Shown: one piece after another, positions 16,539 to 21,389 of the stretch
Layout of the letters: each line of letters opens with the position of its first letter
Numbering within the stretch: position 1 is the first letter of the stretch
Origin: Janthinobacterium sp. CG3
GTDB lineage: Bacteria > Pseudomonadota > Gammaproteobacteria > Burkholderiales > Burkholderiaceae_D
NCBI RefSeq assembly: GCF_000344615.1
Contig: NZ_KB467824.1
Coordinates: forward strand, 5,034,523 to 5,098,522
Reading direction: 5' to 3'
Length of the DNA stretch: 64,000 nt
Notes under the pieces: generated by a model
The model's database searches: none
The model's input: only the letters and a program-made list of their open reading frames with translations
Told to the model about the DNA's origin: nothing
Position numbers and translations under genes: made by a program

Positions 16539-17435
16539 ATGAAAAATACAATAATTCACAGCATTCATCGACCGCGCCTGCTTATTCTGGGCTGCGGCGA
16601 CGTTGGCTTGCGCCTGCTGCCGTTGCTGCGCGCGCGCTTTCGCATCTTCGCCGTGACCAGCCGGCCCGAGCGGTGCGCCGAACTGCGCGCCGCCGGCGCC
16701 GTGCCGATCGTCGCCGATCTGGACGACCGCGCCAGCCTGGCGCGCCTGTCCGGCCTGGCGTCGACCATCGTGCATCTGGCGCCGCCGCAATCGGACGGTT
16801 TGCTGGACCGCCGCACGCGCAACGTATGCGCCATTTTACCTGAGCGCGCGCGACTCGTTTACGTCAGTACCAGCGGGGTGTACGGCGATTGCGGCGGCGC
16901 CGTCATCAACGAGACCCGGACGGTGGCGCCGAACAATGCGCGCGCCAAGCGCCGCCTCGACGCCGAGCGGGTCTTGCGCGCCTGGGCCAGGGGCAGCCAC
17001 GCGGTGCTGTCGATTTTGCGGGTGCCGGGCATTTACGCGGCCGAGCGGCTGCCGCTCCAGCGCCTGCGGTTGGGCACGCCGGCGCTGGACGCGGCCGACG
17101 ATGTGTATACGAACCACATCCACGCCGACGACCTGGCGCGCATCATCGCCTGCGCGCTGCGCCGCGGCCTGCCGGGCCGGGTCTACCACGCGGTCGACGA
17201 CAGCGACATGAAAATGGCCGATTACTTCGACGCGGTGGCCGACGCGTACGCGCTGCCGCGGCCGCCACGCCTGCCGCGCGCCGCGCTGCGCGAGGTGGTC
17301 TCGCCGATGCTGTTGTCGTTCATGTCGGAGTCGCGCCGCATGTCGAACCGGCGCATCAAAGAGGAGCTAGGCGTGCGTTTGCGCTATGCGCGGGTGGCGG
17401 ATGCCTTGCCGCAGAGTAAAATAGCGAATTATTAA
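16539..17435 (+). CDS. NAD-dependent epimerase/dehydratase family (SDR, YeeZ-like)
   Basis: A 298-residue extended SDR protein. The dinucleotide-binding start is LLILGCGDVGLRLLPLL at residues 14-30. The middle carries RLVYVSTSGVYGDCGG and NNARAKRRLDAE, so the canonical YxxxK pair is altered: the Tyr of VYG is present, but the expected Y-x-x-x-K is replaced by N-N-A-R-A-K. This is usual for YeeZ-type, possibly non-catalytic, members. The reading frame is open far upstream across the reductase gene, but the Rossmann fold sets the start near 16539. There is no Shine-Dalgarno sequence at this ATG. The next gene begins 18 bases downstream, suggesting an operon. Confidence 0.78.
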   Translation: MKNTIIHSIHRPRLLILGCGDVGLRLLPLLRARFRIFAVTSRPERCAELRAAGAVPIVADLDDRASLARLSGLASTIVHLAPPQSDGLLDRRTRNVCAILPERARLVYVSTSGVYGDCGGAVINETRTVAPNNARAKRRLDAERVLRAWARGSHAVLSILRVPGIYAAERLPLQRLRLGTPALDAADDVYTNHIHADDLARIIACALRRGLPGRVYHAVDDSDMKMADYFDAVADAYALPRPPRLPRAALREVVSPMLLSFMSESRRMSNRRIKEELGVRLRYARVADALPQSKIANY

Positions 17436-17453
17436 GCAGCAACAGGAAAAACC

Positions 17454-17723
17454 ATGACAAACCTGACTTACGAAGAATTTTTGGATGAAGTAACCACCAT
17501 CATCACCGAGCTGTACGAAGTCGAGGATGAGGCTGCCATTAAATTGGTGGTCGACGCGCAAGCGGCCGATTTTTTCGTCGCGCATGACAACCGCGAAGAC
17601 ATGCGCACGCGCGAGCAGGCGAAGAAAGATGCGGTAAGCTTGTTCGAGGCCAAGCAAAACAAGCAGTTGACGCAAAAACAACAGCAATTGAGGGTGCGCG
17701 ACAAAAAAATCAAACCGAGCTGA
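17454..17723 (+). CDS. hypothetical protein, 89 aa
   Basis: A small soluble protein I do not recognise. It is acidic in its first half (YEEFLDEVTTIITELYEVEDEAAIK) and strongly basic with Gln/Lys runs at the C-terminus (KQLTQKQQQLRVRDKKIKPS), and it is almost wholly helix-prone. CAGGA lies ten bases before the ATG. It follows the SDR gene by 18 bases, so it is probably co-transcribed with it. No signal peptide, cysteines or metal motif. A DNA- or RNA-contacting role could be guessed from the charge split, but nothing else supports it. Confidence 0.6.
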   Translation: MTNLTYEEFLDEVTTIITELYEVEDEAAIKLVVDAQAADFFVAHDNREDMRTREQAKKDAVSLFEAKQNKQLTQKQQQLRVRDKKIKPS

Positions 17724-17862
17724 ACCGGTGAAACGGGCAAGGCGCCCGACCCTGCGCACCGCCGCCGGGGGCACAGGAGGAAAGGGCTGAAAACCGGCCC
17801 GTGGCCGGGCGCCGCCGTGGCCGAAGCGGCGTGTGGTGTTCGTTTGATGCGACGCGCCATTT

Positions 17863-17876
17863 TTGATGCAAATCAA
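17863..17876 (+). promoter_or_regulatory. perfect FNR/Anr box with class II -10 spacing
   Basis: TTGATGCAAATCAA fits the FNR/Anr consensus TTGAT-N4-ATCAA at all ten fixed bases. TATCGT (17899-17904) begins exactly 22 bases after the box, the class II distance. The inferred start point is near 17911, about 105 bases before the ATG of the 79-residue gene. Binding by a real FNR/Anr protein is inference. Confidence 0.6.
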
Positions 17877-18016
17877 GCATACTGGGTTCGCGACACGATA
17901 TCGTGCATCATCTCGTGAGCAGTTAACTCGTCAGCAGTTAGCGATAGTCGATGGCAGTTCGTTGATGGCAGTTTGGCCGCTCCGTCTTGTGGCGCGGCAT
18001 CCTTTTGGAGCGTGCG

Positions 18017-18256
18017 ATGCATCACATCACTCATCCTACCAAAGAGCAAGTCCGGGCCTACATGCAGCAACGCGAGGCCGCCCGCCGCCCGCCGCCCACA
18101 GCCGATGAAATCCGCCGCCAGCTCGGCTGGATCAAGGCGCCGCTGCATGCCAGCGGCACGCAAAGTCTGTTTTTTCCCGCCGAAATTGCCCAACTCGCCG
18201 CTTTGTTGGCCGTGGAGTGGCTGTTCCGCATCGGCGGCGCCCACACCAAACACTGA
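18017..18256 (+). CDS. hypothetical protein, 79 aa, predicted FNR/Anr target
   Basis: A small protein of unknown function, basic and Arg-rich in its first half (EQVRAYMQQREAARRPPPTADEIRRQLGW), with a hydrophobic segment near the end (FFPAEIAQLAALLAVEWLFRIGG). The last part may lie against a membrane or form a buried helix. The start is well supported by TTGGAG at 18005-18010, six bases before the ATG. It is preceded by a perfect FNR-type box with a correctly spaced -10, so low-oxygen induction is likely if the strain encodes Fnr/Anr. It is a single gene. Confidence 0.62.
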   Translation: MHHITHPTKEQVRAYMQQREAARRPPPTADEIRRQLGWIKAPLHASGTQSLFFPAEIAQLAALLAVEWLFRIGGAHTKH

Positions 18257-18300
18257 TAGTTTAGGCACACTTAGTGTTTTTGCGGTATCCTCTAACACAT

Positions 18301-18314
18301 CTGATGCGTATCAA
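18301..18314 (+). promoter_or_regulatory. near-consensus FNR/Anr dyad
   Basis: CTGATGCGTATCAA differs from TTGAT-N4-ATCAA only at the first base. It lies about 190 bases upstream of the HTH gene at 18502 and 45 bases after the previous stop. No good -10 lies 22 bases downstream, so a class I or repressor position is possible, or the match is chance. Confidence 0.35.
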
Positions 18315-18501
18315 ATCTCTTCAATAATCACAAAAATGTCGCAAGTTAAGCAAAAACTAACAATTACGTGTATTATGTGGCGTACTTGTTAAAAGCCGTA
18401 CAAATGACAGGTGGTTTTTGGCGCGTTTCCATGAGTTCTAGCAAGGTTAGGTGTTCTGGCGCCAAATTTTTGCAAAAATACAACAAAGTTCGGGTTCAAT
18501 C

Positions 18502-18741
18502 ATGACTATCAAACAAATCACAGCACTGCCTACCTACAATCCAAATCGCGTTTTGGATGCGATCATTGAAAAGTTGCAGTTGAAAAACGACGCGGCCCTG
18601 TCGCGCGCACTCGAAGTGGCGCCACCGGTCATCAGTAAAATCCGCCACAACACCTTGCCGATTGGCGCGACCATCTTGATCCGCATGCACGAAATCAGCG
18701 ATTTCAGCATTCGTGAACTGCGCGAATTGATGGCTGCGTAA
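18502..18741 (+). CDS. small Cro/CI-like HTH protein, 79 aa
   Basis: A 79-residue putative DNA-binding protein. LKNDAALSRALEVAPPVISKIRHNTLPIGATILIRMHEISD has the length and pattern of a lambda-repressor-like helix-turn-helix, where DAALSRAL is helix 2 and PPVISKIR the recognition helix. The tail SIRELRELMAA is short. I recall proteins with this N-terminus (MTIKQITALPTYNPNR) as a multi-copy family in Oxalobacteraceae. There is no adjacent target operon that would reveal its role. The ATG at 18502 is the family start; the frame upstream to 18451 lacks support. A partial FNR-like dyad lies 190 bases upstream. Confidence 0.72.
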   Translation: MTIKQITALPTYNPNRVLDAIIEKLQLKNDAALSRALEVAPPVISKIRHNTLPIGATILIRMHEISDFSIRELRELMAA

Positions 18742-18851
18742 ACAGCTATTCTTGGGTGCTTGCCATCGCGGCAATCATCCTTGCGGGGCAGGCGGACCAG
18801 CGCGCCACTGCAGCGGCTGCGTCGAACGCCTGACTCGCTCGGCCCGGCCGT

Positions 18852-19022
18852 TCAAGCCGTCGTGCTGATGGTGCTGCCAATGCGCTCGCCGCTGGTGTTG
18901 ACCGACGCCTTCGGCGCGGCCGGCTCCGGTGGCGGTGGCGGTTTCACTTGCTGCGTCGTTTCTGGCGCTTTAACCGGTGCGATCGGTACGGTGCTGCCGC
19001 TTGAAATAACGCTGACTGTCAT
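18852..19022 (-). CDS. small Pro/Thr/Ser-rich protein, 56 aa
   Basis: A short frame on the minus strand. It begins MTVSVISSGSTVPIAPVKAP, has a run of five prolines in the middle, and ends VNTSGERIGSTISTTA. The ATG is preceded by GAGGG at a normal distance, and a promoter and an FNR-like dyad lie 135-180 bases upstream. It has no signal peptide or cysteine. Proteins with a disordered Pro-rich centre and a VNTSG...TTA end are familiar to me in Duganella/Massilia as hypotheticals, but I cannot name a family. The opposite-strand frame over the same DNA lacks a ribosome site and is less plausible. Confidence 0.5.
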   Translation of the reverse strand: MTVSVISSGSTVPIAPVKAPETTQQVKPPPPPEPAAPKASVNTSGERIGSTISTTA

Positions 19023-19158
19023 GATGCCCTCGGTGTGGTGACGGTTGACTGCGACGGCGAAGCGTGCTGCTGCCTTTTAAAGTCGAGGCCGCTTTCGGAC
19101 GCCGCAATTCCAGGCGTCTTCCTAGACGTCATAGTGCAGCGAAATCGCTCTGCTCGGG

Positions 19159-19172
19159 TTGAGACAAGTCAA
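19159..19172 (-). promoter_or_regulatory. FNR-like dyad upstream of the 56-aa gene
   Basis: On the plus strand TTGAGACAAGTCAA, a TTGA-N6-TCAA dyad, differing by one base from the site at 2578-2591. On the minus strand CACTAT follows 22 bases after it, a weak -10 at class II spacing. It directly follows the -10 of the stronger promoter at 19178-19205, so a repressor role for the bound factor is also possible. Confidence 0.35.
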
Positions 19173-19177
19173 CCTTC

Positions 19178-19205
19178 TTAGTATATTCATTTCGCGTGTG
19201 AATTC
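19178..19205 (-). promoter_or_regulatory. sigma-70-like promoter, minus strand
   Basis: On the minus strand TTGAAT, a 16-base spacer and TATACT. The hexamers and the context ATGAATATACTAA are nearly the same as in the promoter of GRDP-like gene A (20309-20341). The leader to the ATG at 19022 would be about 150 bases. Confidence 0.5.
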
Positions 19206-19346
19206 AACTCTACGTTGACGCTTGTGTAGCGCCCGAGTACGCCCAGCGTATCCGCCGGCCGGCGGCGCAAGGCGCAGGCGGGCGCGTTCCGGGCGCGCGA
19301 CGTTTATCCGCCGCTGCCCGATGATGGCGCCATTGCCCCCGCTTTG

Positions 19347-20129
19347 CTAGCGTTGCTTGCTCAATACCGGACGTTCCGTGTAAAACCGGGTTTGCTCGGC
19401 GGTGACCGCCGCGCTGGAAAAGGCCGTGGCCGGCGCCCGGCTGGAGAACGCCGTTTTCACGGAGGCGCTGGAAAACGCGGTGCTTACCGCCGCGCTGGAA
19501 AACGCCGTCGTTTGCACCGCTGCGCTGGAGAATGCGGTGGCTGGCGCTCTGCTGGAGAATGCCGTTTTCACGGCGGCGCTGGAAAATGCCGTTTTCGCCG
19601 AGGCGACGGCGGCGCTGGAGAATGCGACTGCCGGCGCACGGCTGGAAAAGGCGACTGCCGGGGCGCGGCTGGAGAACGCGGTTGTAGTTGCGGCGCTGGA
19701 GAAAGCGGTTTCCGGCGCGCCGGCCGCTTCCATCGCCGCTGCCGAGCGAATATAGTCTTCGCCAAACGTCTGCTCGTACAGTTCCTTCATCCGCTCGCCG
19801 ACGCGTTGATGCGCTTCCAGATCGGCTTCGCCGCGCAATCCCACATACGGGAAGTGGTGCAGGAAATAACCAAAGACTTCCTCGCAATCGACCGCGTATT
19901 TCATCGTGTCCAAAATATGGTAATGCCAGAACGTGTCGACGTCGAACAGCGGCGCGGTGGCCTCGGACGGGAAAATTTTCATCAGGTGCAGAAAGCGGCG
20001 GTACTCAAACTCGACCGCGTTGACCTTTTCTAGCGACCAGCCCTCGCCGGACTCCTGATGCATCAGTTTTACTTTGATCGGATCCAGATCCAGATTGGCG
20101 ATGGCTTGGAAGTTGTCGTTCGAGTTCAT
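19347..20129 (-). CDS. GRDP-like domain protein with 9-residue TAFSS repeat tail (protein A)
   Basis: A 260-residue protein with two parts. Residues 1-130 form a conserved domain with DVDTFWHYHILDTMKYAVDCEEVFGYFLHHFPY at 63-95; the W-H-x-H-I-L pattern resembles the glycine-rich-domain-containing (GRDP-like) family, first described in plants. Residues 141-242 are eleven repeats of TAFSS followed by AAV or RAPA, with Phe at 143, 152, 161, 170, 182, 191, 200, 210, 219, 228 and 237, mostly nine residues apart. The end is TRFYTERPVLSKQR. A paralogue with a different tail lies 352 bases away. There is no signal peptide. The function is unknown; structural or modified-peptide roles are speculation. 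A promoter lies 180 bases upstream. Confidence 0.72.
   Translation of the reverse strand: MNSNDNFQAIANLDLDPIKVKLMHQESGEGWSLEKVNAVEFEYRRFLHLMKIFPSEATAPLFDVDTFWHYHILDTMKYAVDCEEVFGYFLHHFPYVGLRGEADLEAHQRVGERMKELYEQTFGEDYIRSAAAMEAAGAPETAFSSAATTTAFSSRAPAVAFSSRAPAVAFSSAAVASAKTAFSSAAVKTAFSSRAPATAFSSAAVQTTAFSSAAVSTAFSSASVKTAFSSRAPATAFSSAAVTAEQTRFYTERPVLSKQR
19404..19709 (-). repeat. 27-base coding repeats (11 units) in GRDP-like gene A
   Basis: Tandem coding repeats of about 27 bases, each specifying TAFSS plus four variable residues. Two unit classes alternate (AAV-type and RAPA-type). Two units are longer, at 36 and 30 bases. On the plus strand the units read GCGCTGGAGAA(T/C)GC and near variants. 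Confidence 0.8.
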
Positions 20130-20248
20130 GAGTGATAATCCTTTGGATAATGGGCCGTTAGGGAATAAAGATGAAAACGTGAAGCTGTTTGCCGCTATCG
20201 GTGATCTAGCGCTGTATGCGACATGCCCGATATCTGCATACCGCTAAA

Positions 20249-20262
20249 TTGACTTGGATAAA
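20249..20262 (-). promoter_or_regulatory. degenerate FNR-like dyad in leader of GRDP-like gene A
   Basis: Plus-strand TTGACTTGGATAAA matches the reverse complement of the 2578-2591 dyad at 12 of 14 bases. It lies 120 bases upstream of the ATG and downstream of the TATACT promoter. No -10 is spaced for activation, so the evidence is weak. Confidence 0.25.
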
Positions 20263-20308
20263 ATGTTGTGTTAAATAAAATTTTTTGCAAGTTGTTGCGT
20301 GACAACTC

Positions 20309-20341
20309 TTTTAGTATATGCATTGTCGTTGCGAAATCAAT
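20309..20341 (-). promoter_or_regulatory. sigma-70-like promoter of GRDP-like gene A
   Basis: On the minus strand TTGATT, a 16-base spacer and TATACT. It gives a leader of about 170-180 bases before the ATG at 20129. The same arrangement, with nearly the same -10 context, precedes the 56-residue gene. Confidence 0.55.
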
Positions 20342-20448
20342 CAAAATTTCAACACTAATTGCGATGGGGTAATATTTTCAGTGGCGGGCGAGGGCGGTGA
20401 CGGGCTGGGAGAGCCGCGCGTTGAAGGCTCAGTGGCGGGCGTAGCGAC

Positions 20449-20473
20449 TTCGGAGCCTGTGCGGCTCCGAAGT
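20449..20473. terminator. strong hairpin after GRDP-like gene B
   Basis: CTTCGGAGCC-TGTGC-GGCTCCGAAG is a perfect 10-bp stem with a five-base loop. It begins nine bases past the stop of gene B on the minus strand. The T-rich side (TGTTGTTTATT) is on the plus strand, so it could instead stop rightward transcription. Confidence 0.5.
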
Positions 20474-20481
20474 GTTGTTTA

Positions 20482-21153
20482 TTAGCCTGAAATTGGCAGG
20501 CTAGGGCGCTCCGAGTAGAAGCGCGCGCGTCCGCTCAGGTCTTCCGTTGGGGCCGACTGGACTGCCCCGTCGATCGCCACACGGGCCGACCAGGCCGTTT
20601 GCGGCGCCGCGGCACCGCCGTCGAGCGTGGCGCGGGCCGACCAGGCCGTTTGCGGCGCGGCGGCGGCGCCGTCGAGGGTGGCGCGGGCCGACCAGGCCGT
20701 TTGCGGCGCGGCGGCGGCGCCGTCGAGGGGCGCGCGTGCAGACCAGGCCGCCTGAGTCGGCGCGCCGGCGCGGAGATAGTCCTCGCCGAAGGTTCCTTCG
20801 TACAATTCGCGCATGCGCTCGCCTTGGCGTTGGTGCGCTTTTTCGTCGGCCTCGCCGCGCAAGCCGATATAAGGGAAGTGGTGCATGAAATGGCCGAAGA
20901 TCGCGTCGCAATCGGCCGAGTATTTCATCGTGTCGAGAATATGGTAATGCCAAAATGTGTCGACGTCGAACAATGGCGCGGCTTGCTCCGTCGGATATTG
21001 TTTCATCAAAATCAGGAAGCGGCGATATTCAAATTCGACCGCGTTGGCCTTCTCCAGGCTCCAACCCTCCCCCGATTCCCGATGCATCAACTTTACTTTG
21101 ATGGGGTCCAGATCCAATTCTGTAATTGTCTTGAAATTGTCGTTTGCATGCAT
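20482..21153 (-). CDS. GRDP-like domain protein with 17-residue TAWSA repeat tail (protein B)
   Basis: A 223-residue paralogue of protein A. Residues 1-128 are nearly colinear with A: NDNFKTITELDLDPIKVKLMH, then ESGEGWSLEKANAVEFEYRRF, then DVDTFWHYHILDTMKY and HHFPYIGLRGEAD. The tail differs: four 17-residue units of the form TAWSARATLDGAAAAPQ, with Trp at 137, 154, 171 and 188, then ARFYSERPSLPISG. Thus a TA(W/F)S core and a terminal RFYxERPxL are shared although period and filler differ. The ATG at 21153 has AAAGGA upstream. A perfect FNR/Anr box lies about 140 bases upstream. The function is unknown, as for A. Confidence 0.72.
   Translation of the reverse strand: MHANDNFKTITELDLDPIKVKLMHRESGEGWSLEKANAVEFEYRRFLILMKQYPTEQAAPLFDVDTFWHYHILDTMKYSADCDAIFGHFMHHFPYIGLRGEADEKAHQRQGERMRELYEGTFGEDYLRAGAPTQAAWSARAPLDGAAAAPQTAWSARATLDGAAAAPQTAWSARATLDGGAAAPQTAWSARVAIDGAVQSAPTEDLSGRARFYSERPSLPISG
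20551..20757 (-). repeat. 51-base coding repeats (4 units) in GRDP-like gene B
   Basis: Four tandem 51-base units encode the 17-residue TAWSAR... repeats. The two central units are almost identical in DNA, which suggests recent duplication or gene conversion. The outer units are diverged. Confidence 0.8.
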
Positions 21154-21293
21154 GGTGAGTGTCCTTTGGAAAATGGTGTGTGCGATCGGGGTGCGTCTGC
21201 CGCGCAAATCAAGAGCCTGAAAAAGGTCTGCTTTGAATCGGATATTGATGAAAAGCATTGATAGTCATTTTGCCCCTCAAGCGCAGGCCATTA

Positions 21294-21307
21294 TTGATAT
21301 ATATCAA
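21294..21307 (-). promoter_or_regulatory. perfect FNR/Anr box upstream of GRDP-like gene B
   Basis: TTGATATATATCAA matches TTGAT-N4-ATCAA exactly and extends to the 16-base palindrome ATTGATATATATCAAT (21293-21308). It lies between the histidine-kinase stop (21390) and the ATG of gene B (21153). The sequence 22 bases downstream on the minus strand (AAAATG) is a poor -10. Confidence 0.55.
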
Positions 21308-21389
21308 TGTTCACTCAGGAAATTCCTACGCCGGACGGGCGAAGTCCGACGCCGCGGCAGGAGAATGGCTGAACCGGGGCGCCGTCGGC

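Larger units (their letters stand above)
19023..19346. other. intergenic region with promoter of the 56-aa gene
   Basis: This stretch separates the end of GRDP-like gene A from the start of the 56-residue gene. It contains a minus-strand promoter (19178-19205), an adjacent FNR-like dyad (19159-19172) and a G/C-rich inverted stretch around 19245-19285 just after gene A, which could act as its terminator. No other gene is seen. Confidence 0.5.
20130..20481. other. intergenic region between the two GRDP-like genes
   Basis: The right part is A/T-rich and carries the promoter and leader of gene A. The left end next to gene B holds a hairpin (20449-20473). A 13-base direct repeat TCAGTGGCGGGCG occurs at about 20379 and 20429. 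No open frame with support is seen. Confidence 0.5.

Noticed and set aside
18017-18741. Possible toxin-antitoxin pair (79-aa protein plus HTH protein)
   Set aside because: The genes are 245 bases apart with separate upstream signals, and neither resembles a known toxin.
18760-19041. 93-residue plus-strand frame
   Set aside because: No ribosome site; the opposite strand has a better supported 56-residue gene with promoter.
19404-19709. Regular 27-base repeats considered as a CRISPR array
   Set aside because: Units are contiguous coding repeats without unique spacers and lie in frame inside a protein gene; no cas genes near.
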